Assembly: GCA_944383955.1 (NCBI GenBank)
Contig: CALWRP010000200.1
Span: 1 to 39,452 of the forward strand
From: an uncultured Clostridia bacterium
GTDB taxonomy: Bacteria > Bacillota > Clostridia > Oscillospirales > Acutalibacteraceae
Direction: 5' to 3'
Length of the DNA: 39,452 bases
Position 1 is the stretch's first letter, and every line of letters starts with the position of its first letter. Below the pieces are notes generated by a model, which saw nothing but the letters and a program-made list of their open reading frames with translations, was not told where the DNA came from and did not search any database. A program made the position numbers and the translations under genes. This document shows, piece after piece, positions 25,033 to 33,472 of this stretch.

Positions 25033-28000
25033 TCGTGAGAGCCGGCTCGATCCCCGCGGCGTGAAGGAGCTTCGCGGGGAAATCAGGCGGCTGGCTGCCT
25101 CCTACACGCCGGAATGGGCGTTTTCTGAAAAGAAACCGGACGTCGGCTCCGTCGTCGGCCTCATCTTTGCCAACCAGATGAGGGAAAATATCCGCCGGAT
25201 GAACCTCGTGATGGAGAAGTATCACACGGAGTTTGTCAACATGCTCAACCTCTCGCTGCGTTCGGCCTATCCGGCCTCCGGCGTGGTGGTCGTGGAGCTG
25301 ATCGCGGGCAGCGTCCCCGGCGTTTACGTGCCGGCCGGCACGCGGCTGATCGGCCAGGACAGCCGGGAGGACGCGCGGCAGATTCTGTTTGAAACGGTCT
25401 CGGATGTATATGTGACGAACTCGCGCCTCACCGACGTCTTCTCGGCCTCCGGCACCTTCGGCAGGCTGATTCCGGCTCTCGGCTGCCGCCCGCGGCAGGA
25501 GCTGATCGAGGAGGAACGGGAGAGCCGGAGCGAGCTGGAGGAGTTCCTCGGGGAGGAGCCGGACCGCTCTGTCATGCAGGAGATCCCGCTCTTCGATTTT
25601 TCCGGCGAGGGAGTCGAGCGCTGGGCGCTTCTGCTCACGCACGACACGCTCTTCCGCGCGCAGGAGAACGTGGAGCTTTGCGTGCGCGTGAACACGCCGG
25701 AGGGGGAAAGCCTTGCGTCCTTCTTTGCAGACGCGGAGCGCTTCCGCTGGACGTATCAGACGGGCGGCGTCTTTTACCCCTTCGCCGGTGTGGAGGAGCG
25801 GGACGGCGTGCTGGTGCTGCGCCGCGGCGCCCTGCCGGAGACGGCCGCCGCAGAGGGCGAGCCGGGCGCCTGCACCGTGATCTGTGTGGAGGCCCTGCGC
25901 CCCATCACAGAGGCGGTCACGGTCGGCGAGCTCGCGCTCTCCTCGAGCTGCTCCGGTCTTCTTCCGGATATAATCTACGACGGCAGCAACGAGCTTGCTT
26001 CAGACGACTTTCTTCCCTTTGGCGATAAGGCCTCCCTGTTCGACGAGTGCTACATCGGCGGCGACAGCGTGTTCAGCCAGCGGGATTCCTCTGTGGAGCT
26101 CACCTTCCGCCTGTCTGCGCGCGAGCGCCTGGTGACGCTCTCTCAGGCTCAGGAGCTCGAGGAGCTGCGAATCATCAAGCGCAAGCCGCGAAGCATTCAA
26201 TACCAGGCGGCGAAAACGTCGCCGCAGCAGATCGCGATCGAGTATTTCAACGGCGTGGGCTGGCGCAAGCTGCACTGCGAGGAGGACTGGTCGACGCTGT
26301 TTGACGGCTCGCACAGCGGCCGCTACACCATTCGGTTCCGCTGTCCCGCGGACTGGAAGCCCGTTGTGGTGGGCGGCTACGAGGGCCGATCGCTGCGGCT
26401 GCGTATCACCAGAGCGGATGATTGCTATCTGCAGCCCTGCGTGCACACCATGCCCCGCCTCGAGCAGCTGCGCCTGTCCTATTCCTATTTCGACGACTGG
26501 AAGCAGCCGCAGCGCCTGCGCGCCCTCTGCGGCACGCAGTTTTGCGATCTCACGGCTTCTCTGCGCGCCCGAAGGCCCTTCGAGGCCTTTTCGGTTCTCC
26601 CGTTTGCCGGCAACGCCCTCTATCTCGGCTTTGATCGCCCGATGGACGGCGCGCCGGTGAGTCTGCTGTTCGACGTGAAGGAGAACGCAAACTTCGTCGA
26701 CGCCCCGCTTCACTTTGAATATTCCACGCGCGAGGGCTTTGAGCCGCTTCGCGTGATCGATCATACGAGAAATCTCTCGGAGTCCGGCACCATCCTCTTC
26801 ATTCCGCCCACCCGCTTTGCCCGCAGGGAGATCGAGGGAAAGAGCCGCTGGTGGCTTCGCATTGTCGACGAGCGAGGGCAGTTCAACGATCCGGATCGCT
26901 ATCACCCCGTGATACGCCGGATCCTGCCGAACGCTGTGGAGATTCGCAACCAGACCACCATGCCGGAGGAGGTTTTTTACATCACAGCCTCCATTCCCAA
27001 CATGGAATTCTCGCTCTCCGCGCGCAATATTCTCTATGCCGACGTGTTCGTCAACGAGCGCGGACGCCTCTCCGGCCCCGCCATGCGGACCATGCTTCGC
27101 GAGCATCCGGACGACGTGCGGGCCGAGTTCGACCATTTGGGAGAAATCACCGAATTCTATGTGCGCTGGACGGAGGTCGACAATTTCGACCACTCCGCCC
27201 CGGGCGATCGCCATTATACGCTGGATCGCATGAACAGCGTTCTTCACTTCGGAGACGGCGTCTCCGTGATGATCCCCCCTGCCCGGCAGGGCCCCGCCTT
27301 CACGGTGCAGGCCGTCTGCTGCGACGGCAGCGCGGGCAATCTTGCCGCGGGGGCGGTCACCCAGCCCTTCTCCCAGCTTTTGTATGTCGGCAGCCTCACC
27401 AATCCGCTGCCAACCTCCTCGGGAAGCGATCTGGAGAGCGTCGAGAGCGCCCGCGCCCGCGGCGCAAACCTGATCTGCTCGAAAAACAGGCTGGTCAGCG
27501 AGCTTGATTTTCTGCGGGAGGTGGAGGCCTTCGCCTCGTCAATCCGCAAGGTGCGCTGCGTTGTGGGCCGCGACTTTGACGGCGCGGAAATGCCGGACGC
27601 CGTGAGCATCGCCGTGATGACCGCGGATTACGCCGACAGCGATCACTCCTTCGCCGCCCTGCGAGAACGCCTGCGCGCCCACCTGATGAGCAAGAGCGAG
27701 GCAACGCTGCGCGAGCTGATGATCGGCGAGCCCTCCTATGTGGAGATCGACGTCGGCGTGTGGGCGGACACAAGAAACACGGACCATGCGTTTGAACTGC
27801 AGGAGGAGCTGCGGCGTCAGATTGCGGATTACCTCAACCCGCTCACAGGGGGCAGCGGCAAGGGCTGGCCGATCGGCGTGCTGCCAAGCGAGGCGCAGCT
27901 GAGCCGAATGCTTCACTCCACGGATCTCGGCCTGCTGGTGCGCCGCTTCTGCGTCACGGCGCGCTATGCGGATCGCTCCGGCGTGCACGAGCGCAGCCTG

Positions 28001-28075
28001 AGCGATATGCGCCCCACGCCCTTCATGATCGGCGTGAGCGGCCGCCACACGATCACCATCAGAACCATCGATTGA
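25022..28075 (+). CDS. Large baseplate J-type wedge protein (Afp11/Pvc11-like)
   Basis: 1017 residues; ATG 25022 overlaps the gp25 gene and follows GGAGGA. An N-terminal helical part (residues 1-90) includes FANQMRENIRRMNLVMEKYH. The next long region has the CIS wedge pattern IAIEYFNGVGWRKLHC and WWLRIVDERGQF. The C-terminal third is the baseplate J core: HYTLDRMNSVLHFGDGVSVM, VQAVCCDGSAGNLAAGAVTQ and VESARARGANLICSKNRLVS. It corresponds to the large wedge subunit that, with the second J-type protein, builds the ring around the hub. Length about 1000 is normal for Afp11-like proteins. Confidence 0.92.
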   Translation: MKPSRESRLDPRGVKELRGEIRRLAASYTPEWAFSEKKPDVGSVVGLIFANQMRENIRRMNLVMEKYHTEFVNMLNLSLRSAYPASGVVVVELIAGSVPGVYVPAGTRLIGQDSREDARQILFETVSDVYVTNSRLTDVFSASGTFGRLIPALGCRPRQELIEEERESRSELEEFLGEEPDRSVMQEIPLFDFSGEGVERWALLLTHDTLFRAQENVELCVRVNTPEGESLASFFADAERFRWTYQTGGVFYPFAGVEERDGVLVLRRGALPETAAAEGEPGACTVICVEALRPITEAVTVGELALSSSCSGLLPDIIYDGSNELASDDFLPFGDKASLFDECYIGGDSVFSQRDSSVELTFRLSARERLVTLSQAQELEELRIIKRKPRSIQYQAAKTSPQQIAIEYFNGVGWRKLHCEEDWSTLFDGSHSGRYTIRFRCPADWKPVVVGGYEGRSLRLRITRADDCYLQPCVHTMPRLEQLRLSYSYFDDWKQPQRLRALCGTQFCDLTASLRARRPFEAFSVLPFAGNALYLGFDRPMDGAPVSLLFDVKENANFVDAPLHFEYSTREGFEPLRVIDHTRNLSESGTILFIPPTRFARREIEGKSRWWLRIVDERGQFNDPDRYHPVIRRILPNAVEIRNQTTMPEEVFYITASIPNMEFSLSARNILYADVFVNERGRLSGPAMRTMLREHPDDVRAEFDHLGEITEFYVRWTEVDNFDHSAPGDRHYTLDRMNSVLHFGDGVSVMIPPARQGPAFTVQAVCCDGSAGNLAAGAVTQPFSQLLYVGSLTNPLPTSSGSDLESVESARARGANLICSKNRLVSELDFLREVEAFASSIRKVRCVVGRDFDGAEMPDAVSIAVMTADYADSDHSFAALRERLRAHLMSKSEATLRELMIGEPSYVEIDVGVWADTRNTDHAFELQEELRRQIADYLNPLTGGSGKGWPIGVLPSEAQLSRMLHSTDLGLLVRRFCVTARYADRSGVHERSLSDMRPTPFMIGVSGRHTITIRTID

Positions 28076-28086
28076 GCCGCCTGGCG

Positions 28087-28126
28087 GCAAAGGCCGTCCG
28101 CGTCGTTTTGCGGGGGCGGCGGCTTT
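28087..28126 (+). other. GC-rich imperfect hairpin between the two wedge genes
   Basis: AAAGGCCGTCCGC pairs imperfectly (one bulge, one G-U) with GGGGCGGCGGCTTT across a loop containing GTCGTTTTGC. What follows is TATAAAATTTGC, not a T-run, so it is not a convincing terminator. It may affect mRNA stability in the 82-bp gap before the next gene. Confidence 0.35.
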
Positions 28127-28157
28127 ATAAAATTTGCGGGAACCGGAGGAATCGGCA

Positions 28158-30275
28158 ATGCTGAACAGCATCAATTTGGATGATAAGAGCTACGAGGATA
28201 TTCTGGCGGAGGCGATTTCCCAGATTCCCCTCTATTCGGATGAGTGGACGAACTACAACAATTCCGATCCCGGCATCACGATGGTGCAGAACCTGTCTGC
28301 CTTCTCGCTTTTGCAGCAGGCGGCAATCAACGAGGTTACCGAGCCGATCCGCCGGAATCTGCTGCGCCTGCTCGGCTTTGAGGCCGCGCAGGACAGGCCT
28401 GCGCGCGTGTTCGCGGTCTGCTCCGCGCAGGAGCCCGTTTCTCTGCCGGCACACTGGAAATGCCGCGTGGGAGAGCTTTTCTTTGAGACAGAGCGCCCTG
28501 TCACTGTGCAGCCGTGGGGCGTCGGCTCCGTCTATGCGGTGACGCCTGAGGGCGCCTGCCGCGACATCACCTATCTGCTCGGGCGCTCCATCCCGGTGGA
28601 CACGGCCCCGTTCGGCACACAGCCCGAGGCCGGCGCCTCCCTGTGCTGCGCGCTCAGCGCCAGGCCGGAGCCGGGCTCGCAGAGCGTATTCTGGGTGCAG
28701 CTGGCGGAGACAGCCGGCCGCAATCCCTCGGATCCCCGGTATCCCGTCCGCTTCTCGGCCCTCTGCTGGCAGGCCTATACGCAGTCCGGGTGGGTCAGCC
28801 TGGAGGCGGAGGACGAGACCGACGGCTTTTTGTGGAGCGGCGCGGTCCGTCTGCGCTTTCCGCAGGAGCCGCTGGTCCCCTGCGGGGAGCTGCCGTCGCC
28901 CGCCTTTGCCGTACGCTGTGTGCTCACCGAGGCAAGCTACGACATCGCCCCCCGCCTGCAATCCATCACGGGCAACCTGCTGGAGCTGGTGCAGCAGCAG
29001 ACGCGCTCCGCCTGCTTCGTCTTCCCCGGCGGGGAGGAGGCCGTTGTGCGCAGCGCGATGACCGTTTACGGCAACTATTTCGTCTGCTGCCGCGAGGAAG
29101 CGGACGGTCCGCTGCACGTCTATCTTCCGCGCAGCCCGCGCCGCCGCCGCGGCCGCTTCTACACCGTGGAGAATGAGGAGGACGGCTCCCTCGTCTTCCG
29201 CTTTGACGGCGAGCGCTTCGGCCACGCGCCCGCGAAGGACGTGCCGGAGGGGATCGTCATCGTCTGCTGGGACGAGGAGACGACATACCACCGATCGCTC
29301 GGGCCGGTATACGGCTACGAGGATCAGCGTGTGCCGATTGAGCTCCTCGAGCATATTGTTCCGGACTCGTTTTCCATTCTCGCGGAGCTCACCGACCGCC
29401 AGGGCGAAGTGACCTATCGCATTGTACGCCCGGGAGAGACGGATCCCGACCGGCTGTGCTACGAGGTGCTCTCCGCGCCGGGAGAGCTGCGGATCACGCA
29501 GCCCGGTCTCGGGGATGGATGCCGCCTGTTTTTGTGCTCCTGCGCCGTCACCGCCGGCAGAAACGGCAACATCCGCGAACAGAACACGTTTCAGCCTGTC
29601 CTGCGGGACGGGCTTCCCGACGGGTTCCGTCTGTGGAATCCGGACGCCGGGCGCGGGGGAGAGACGTTTGAGACGATCGAGGAGGTGCGGCTGCGCTTTG
29701 CCGCGGCGATGCGCAGCCCGACCACGGCCGTCACTGCCGGGGACTACGAGGAGATTGTCCGCCGCACGCCCGGGCTCTGCATTCACAAGGTGAAGGCCGT
29801 TGTCGACGAGGAATCGAACAGCGTGAGCATCGCCGTCAAGCCTCGCGCGGAGACGCCGGATCCGATGCTCTCCGCCGTTTATCTGCGGCAGATCCGCCGC
29901 TGGCTGGAAGCGCATCGCCTGCTTTCCGTGCGGATTCATCTGCTGCAGCCGCGCTACATCAAGGTGAATGTCAACGCCACGATTTACGTTAAGAGCTACT
30001 ACAGCGGAGCCAGAGAGGAAATCGAGGCCGTGTTGAACCGGAATCTTGATTTTTCCGCGGCGGATCGCGGATTTGGAGAGACGGTATCATATCATCAGCT
30101 GGTCAGAGAGCTCGAGCAGCTTCCCTGCGTTGAATCAGTTTACGAACTCTTCTTGATTCCGCAGGCAAAGGGTGATATGATGTATACAGGCCATGATATT
30201 CAAATGGGGAGCCACAGCATTTGCCGGCCCGGCCAGTATTTCCTGGAGCTGAGCACCAGAACCGGCAGCTACTGA
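28158..30275 (+). CDS. Second baseplate J-type wedge protein (Afp12/Pvc12-like)
   Basis: 705 residues from ATG 28158, which has CCGGAGG 8-10 nt upstream. The frame opens eight codons earlier at a TTG (28134) without a ribosome site. The N-terminus (NSINLDDKSYEDILAEAISQ, then YNNSDPGITMVQNLSAFSLL) is typical of putative baseplate assembly proteins. C-terminal blocks include PTTAVTAGDYEEIVRRTPGL, the IKVNVNATIYV segment and FGETVSYHQLVRELEQLPCV. It should pair with the 1017-residue protein in each wedge. Confidence 0.92.
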   Translation: MLNSINLDDKSYEDILAEAISQIPLYSDEWTNYNNSDPGITMVQNLSAFSLLQQAAINEVTEPIRRNLLRLLGFEAAQDRPARVFAVCSAQEPVSLPAHWKCRVGELFFETERPVTVQPWGVGSVYAVTPEGACRDITYLLGRSIPVDTAPFGTQPEAGASLCCALSARPEPGSQSVFWVQLAETAGRNPSDPRYPVRFSALCWQAYTQSGWVSLEAEDETDGFLWSGAVRLRFPQEPLVPCGELPSPAFAVRCVLTEASYDIAPRLQSITGNLLELVQQQTRSACFVFPGGEEAVVRSAMTVYGNYFVCCREEADGPLHVYLPRSPRRRRGRFYTVENEEDGSLVFRFDGERFGHAPAKDVPEGIVIVCWDEETTYHRSLGPVYGYEDQRVPIELLEHIVPDSFSILAELTDRQGEVTYRIVRPGETDPDRLCYEVLSAPGELRITQPGLGDGCRLFLCSCAVTAGRNGNIREQNTFQPVLRDGLPDGFRLWNPDAGRGGETFETIEEVRLRFAAAMRSPTTAVTAGDYEEIVRRTPGLCIHKVKAVVDEESNSVSIAVKPRAETPDPMLSAVYLRQIRRWLEAHRLLSVRIHLLQPRYIKVNVNATIYVKSYYSGAREEIEAVLNRNLDFSAADRGFGETVSYHQLVRELEQLPCVESVYELFLIPQAKGDMMYTGHDIQMGSHSICRPGQYFLELSTRTGSY

Positions 30276-30300
30276 TTACACGGACGGGGAGAGAAGACAC

Positions 30301-31365
30301 ATGGCCGCACTGGTTAAGAAGTATCGAATCGGAAAAAATCGCCTGGCTCAGGGGCTGCGCAAGGGCTTTACGCTGACAGACAGCGGCGAGCTGCGCACCA
30401 GCGGAGACGGCACGCGCCACCTGCTCTATCTTGGCAGCCTGGACGGCGTGGAGCGCGATTTTGAGTGGGGCCGTCTGGCCTTCGAGGCCGAACTTGGCCG
30501 GGATATGACGCTGGGCGTGCGCGCCTTCGCCTCCAACGAGACGAAGTTTGTGCGCAAAGGAGAGCTGACGCAGATCGAAGATTTCCTTCTCGACGAAACG
30601 GTGGAGGAGGAGATAAAGGCCGTCTTTTTCAATACGGCGGGATGCCGCGAAGCGGCGGGCGTCACGGATCTGCTGCTCAGCGGTCTCTCGGGGCGCTACC
30701 TGTGGATCGCCGTGGAGGTGCTCGGAGAAGGCGAGGCTGTGCTCAAGAATTTCCGCGTGTATTCGCTGGAGGATAATTTTTTCAACAGTTTTCCCGAGGT
30801 GTACCGCACAAACGGAGACTTTTTCCGGCGGTATCTGTCGATTTTCAATGTCATGTACGCCGATTTTCAGGAGAAGATCGACGGGCTTGACCGCTATCTC
30901 GACCTCGACACGGCGCCGGCCTCCCTGCTTCCGGTGTTTGCGCACTGGCTGGGGCTGGAGCTCGACGGCAATTTCCTGGAGGAACGCCAGCTGCGGCTGC
31001 TTTTGAAGAACGCCTTCTCCCTGATTTCCGCCAAGGGAACGCGGAAAGCGATTGTCGGGGTGGTGCGTGTTCTCACAGACGCCCCCGTCTATGTGATCGA
31101 AAGGCAATCCTCGCGCGGGGAGGAAGCTCCCTATGATTTCACGGTTTTGCTTCAGTGCGATCCGGACGAGCGTCTTTACTCCAGCCTGCAATTTCTCATT
31201 GGACAGTTCAAGCCTCTGCGCAGCCGGGTAAGCCTTGTCTTTCTCGGAAGCTGTGGGCGTTTGGATTCCTTTGCCTGTCTTGATCTCAATGCGACGGTTT
31301 CCCAGCCGGAGGCCGGACGGGCCGATCAAGGCGCGGCGCTTAACGGTCTTGTCTGTTTAACATAA
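30301..31365 (+). CDS. Phage tail protein I-type baseplate protein
   Basis: 354 residues; ATG 30301 follows GGGGAGAG. The region about 175-265 is the tail-protein-I domain (TIGR02242-like): FPEVYRTNGDFFRRYLSIFN, LDRYLDLDTAPASLLPVFAH, WLGLELDGNFLEERQLR, ISAKGTRKAIVGVVRVLT. In phages gpI completes the wedge and often anchors fibres. The first 150 residues are a different beta-rich domain (FEAELGRDMTLGVRAFASNE), perhaps the contact site for a receptor or for the envelope proteins. No fibre gene follows it, unlike Afp/PVC. Confidence 0.9.
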   Translation: MAALVKKYRIGKNRLAQGLRKGFTLTDSGELRTSGDGTRHLLYLGSLDGVERDFEWGRLAFEAELGRDMTLGVRAFASNETKFVRKGELTQIEDFLLDETVEEEIKAVFFNTAGCREAAGVTDLLLSGLSGRYLWIAVEVLGEGEAVLKNFRVYSLEDNFFNSFPEVYRTNGDFFRRYLSIFNVMYADFQEKIDGLDRYLDLDTAPASLLPVFAHWLGLELDGNFLEERQLRLLLKNAFSLISAKGTRKAIVGVVRVLTDAPVYVIERQSSRGEEAPYDFTVLLQCDPDERLYSSLQFLIGQFKPLRSRVSLVFLGSCGRLDSFACLDLNATVSQPEAGRADQGAALNGLVCLT

Positions 31366-31389
31366 GTAACTCGAAGGAGGAACGGCTTT

Positions 31390-31689
31390 ATGACGATTTC
31401 ATCCACTATCAGGGACAATCAGGCGGTGCTTCAGATTGATGGACGTGTGGACACCAACACAAGCCCCCAGCTCCAGAGCGCGATTTTGAGCGCGTTCCAG
31501 AAATCCACGTACATTGTGCTCGATTTCGCCAAGGTTCCATACATCAGCAGCGCCGGTCTGCGCGCCCTGCTGCTTGGCCAGAAAACAGCAAATTCGAAGC
31601 ATGCCACAATGGAGCTTATCCATGTATGCCCCGCGGTTATGCAGGTGCTTCAGGCTGTCGGTTTTGCGGATATCCTGACGATTCACTGA
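31390..31689 (+). CDS. STAS-domain anti-sigma factor antagonist (RsbV/SpoIIAA type)
   Basis: 99 residues; ATG 31390 after AAGGAGG, 24 bp after the tail-I gene and before a strong terminator, so it is the last gene of the CIS operon. It is a single STAS domain: VLQIDGRVDTNTSPQLQSAI, IVLDFAKVPYISSAGLRALL and MQVLQAVGFADIL. Ser53/Ser54 of YISSAG match the serine phosphorylated by RsbW/SpoIIAB kinases. Its likely partners are the kinase (37860-38324) and phosphatase (32003-33439) on the opposite strand. Dephosphorylated STAS would sequester the kinase and free its other target, which is not encoded as a sigma factor here. Confidence 0.92.
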   Translation: MTISSTIRDNQAVLQIDGRVDTNTSPQLQSAILSAFQKSTYIVLDFAKVPYISSAGLRALLLGQKTANSKHATMELIHVCPAVMQVLQAVGFADILTIH

Positions 31690-31738
31690 TTTTTTGCGGG
31701 CGTCTTGCCGTTTCTCCGCAAGGAATCGATATATAGGA

Positions 31739-31790
31739 CCGCTTGCAAATCAAGGCATCGTTTGCAAGCGGCTCTTTTGCGCCTTTTTTT
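31739..31790 (+). terminator. Intrinsic terminator of the CIS operon
   Basis: CCGCTTGCAAA (31739-31749), an 11-nt loop, and TTTGCAAGCGG (31761-31771) form a perfect 11-bp stem, followed by CTCTTTTGCGCCTTTTTTT. It lies about 50 bp after the STAS stop and marks the end of the plus-strand unit. Confidence 0.85.
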
Positions 31791-31870
31791 CCAAACTTAC
31801 GGAGGAATTTTCAGAACGCGCCCCCGGCAGCCTGCGGGAGGGGACGCAACGGTTCCGTTTGTCCCCTGAA

Positions 31871-31915
31871 AAGAACCCGGCCGTCTCCCCTGCATTTGGA
31901 GGCGGCCGGGTTCTT
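31871..31915. terminator. Symmetric strong hairpin, possible bidirectional terminator
   Basis: AAGAACCCGGCCG (31871-31883) pairs perfectly with CGGCCGGGTTCTT (31903-31915), and CTCC/GGAG extends the stem inward. Short T runs occur on both strands. It is placed between the two dedicated terminators and would block any read-through from either operon. Confidence 0.7.
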
Positions 31916-31926
31916 TCGCGCGGGCG

Positions 31927-31975
31927 AAAAAGAAACGGCGCTCCCGTCCGGCCGCAGAAGGCCAGGGGGAGCGCC
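31927..31975 (-). terminator. Intrinsic terminator of the kinase-NRPS-phosphatase operon
   Basis: On the minus strand GGCGCTCCC, a 21-nt GC-rich loop and GGGAGCGCC (plus coordinates 31967-31975 and 31937-31945) are followed by GTTTCTTTTT. It begins about 27 bp after the phosphatase stop. Confidence 0.82.
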
Positions 31976-32002
31976 GGTATGCTTGAAAAAGGATATTCCA
32001 GC

Positions 32003-33439
32003 TCAGTGCACCTCAAGGCCGAGCATGGTGATGTCGTCGAACTGCTCTGCGCCTGCGGTGAAAGCGTCCATCGACGTCTTGACTGCCGCGAGCATCTGCT
32101 CGGGAGAGAGGGAGGGGCTCTTGTTCAGGGCCTCCACCAGGCGATCGTCTCCATAGAGCTCTGTGGAGGAATTGATGGCCTCGGTCACGCCGTCTGTGTA
32201 GAGGAAGATGCGGTCGCCCGCGTGCAGCTGGATAGATTCCTCATGGTAGACCATGCCCTCCAAACCGGCCAGAACAAACCCGGGCTTCGTCTTGAGGAAG
32301 GTGAAGCCTTCGTCTCCCTGGCGAAGGAGGGGCGGGTTATGGCCTGCGTTGACAAAGGTCAGCTCGCGGGTGTCAAGGTCGAGCACGCCCATGAAGGAGG
32401 TGACAAACATGCTTTCGCCGTTGTTTTCGCACAGCTGATCGTTGACGCGGGTGAAAACCTCGCCGAGAGGAATGCCGGGCTGCGTCTGGTTCTTGATCAG
32501 CGTCTTGGCGATCACCATGAAGAGAGCGGCGGGCACGCCCTTGCCGGAAACGTCGGAGATGACGATCGCCAGATGGCGGTCATCCACCAGGAAGAAGTCG
32601 TAGAAATCGCCGCCGACCTCCTTGGCTGGCTCCATGGTGGCGTAGATATCGAACTCATTGCGCTCCGGGAAGGCGGGGAAGATGCAGGGCAGCATGTCGC
32701 GCTGAATGTTGCGGGCCACATTGAGCTCCGCCTGCGTCTTCATCGCGCGGGACGACCAGAGGGCGTTGGAGAAGATGAGCCAGTACATCACGCCGAAGAT
32801 GAGGCAGACGATCAGATAGAAGAGCACGAAGAGGATTCCCGTCTGCGGCAGCAGGCCGACGGCCTGCACGATCTGCACGATGCAGAAGAAGCCGAAGGAG
32901 GCGATGAAGGGGATTGGCACATAGCGGCCCATCTTGTGCGAGAGGATGTTGAACACCTCGATCATGGTGCGCCGCACGAAGACCACCATGATGACGCCGA
33001 TGATCGCCGCGATCAGCGCCTTCATCAGCGTGAACGGGATGAGGAAGAGGTAGCCCTCCTCCCCATAGGGGTCGATGGTATTGATCATGGCGGTGGTGGT
33101 GATGCCGGTGAGGAAGGAGCCGACGTTGGAGATGAAGATCACCGTCACAACGGTGAAGAGCTTGGTGCTGACAGGCTCCTTATAGAGGAAGAAGCACGGC
33201 AGCGGGAGGAAAATCATCCAGCCGAAGAAGATAAAGTAGTCCCACCACTGCGGGCCCGTCACCGTGCAGCCGATCCAGGCGAAGAGAAAGTAGCACACGA
33301 GGGCCGCGCCCCAGCTCAGCCAGGAGAACACCGGCTTGCGCTTGCTTTCAAGCGTGAGATGCGTCAGAATCACAGCGAGGCACGCGGAGACGAGACCGGC
33401 CGCCGCGTACCAGAATGCGTTTTGCGTCAGGACATTCAT
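32003..33439 (-). CDS. Membrane SpoIIE/RsbU-type PP2C phosphatase
   Basis: 478 residues; minus-strand ATG at 33439 preceded by GAGGAGG. The first 225 residues contain about seven membrane helices (for example FWYAAAGLVSACLAVIL, IFFGWMIFLPLPCFFL), which form an uncharacterised sensor region. A short coiled linker (TQAELNVARNIQRDMLP) leads to the SpoIIE phosphatase domain (about 245-478) with AKEVGGDFYDFF, ISDVSGKGVPAALFM, LYTDGVTEA and EQFDDITML, so the metal-binding aspartates are present. Such enzymes dephosphorylate STAS antagonists, here most likely the product at 31390. It is the last gene of the NRPS operon, 33 bp after the synthetase gene, so a membrane signal would set the state of the switch. 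Confidence 0.93.
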   Translation of the reverse strand: MNVLTQNAFWYAAAGLVSACLAVILTHLTLESKRKPVFSWLSWGAALVCYFLFAWIGCTVTGPQWWDYFIFFGWMIFLPLPCFFLYKEPVSTKLFTVVTVIFISNVGSFLTGITTTAMINTIDPYGEEGYLFLIPFTLMKALIAAIIGVIMVVFVRRTMIEVFNILSHKMGRYVPIPFIASFGFFCIVQIVQAVGLLPQTGILFVLFYLIVCLIFGVMYWLIFSNALWSSRAMKTQAELNVARNIQRDMLPCIFPAFPERNEFDIYATMEPAKEVGGDFYDFFLVDDRHLAIVISDVSGKGVPAALFMVIAKTLIKNQTQPGIPLGEVFTRVNDQLCENNGESMFVTSFMGVLDLDTRELTFVNAGHNPPLLRQGDEGFTFLKTKPGFVLAGLEGMVYHEESIQLHAGDRIFLYTDGVTEAINSSTELYGDDRLVEALNKSPSLSPEQMLAAVKTSMDAFTAGAEQFDDITMLGLEVH

Positions 33440-33472
33440 TGCTATCCAACCTCCTCAGGATTGATGTGATAT

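Larger units (their letters stand above)
31690..32002. other. Convergent intergenic region holding stacked hairpins
   Basis: No credible gene lies between the STAS gene and the phosphatase gene. From left to right it holds the plus-strand terminator (31739-31790), a hairpin GGGGAC...GTCCCC with an inner AACGG/CCGTT pair (31840-31866), a very strong symmetric hairpin (31871-31915) and the minus-strand terminator (31927-31975). Forward frames here are continuations of phosphatase antisense. Confidence 0.75.

Noticed and set aside
31694-33469. Plus-strand open frame of 591 codons opposite the phosphatase
   Set aside because: Antisense of a gene with clear SpoIIE motifs; it also runs through two terminators.
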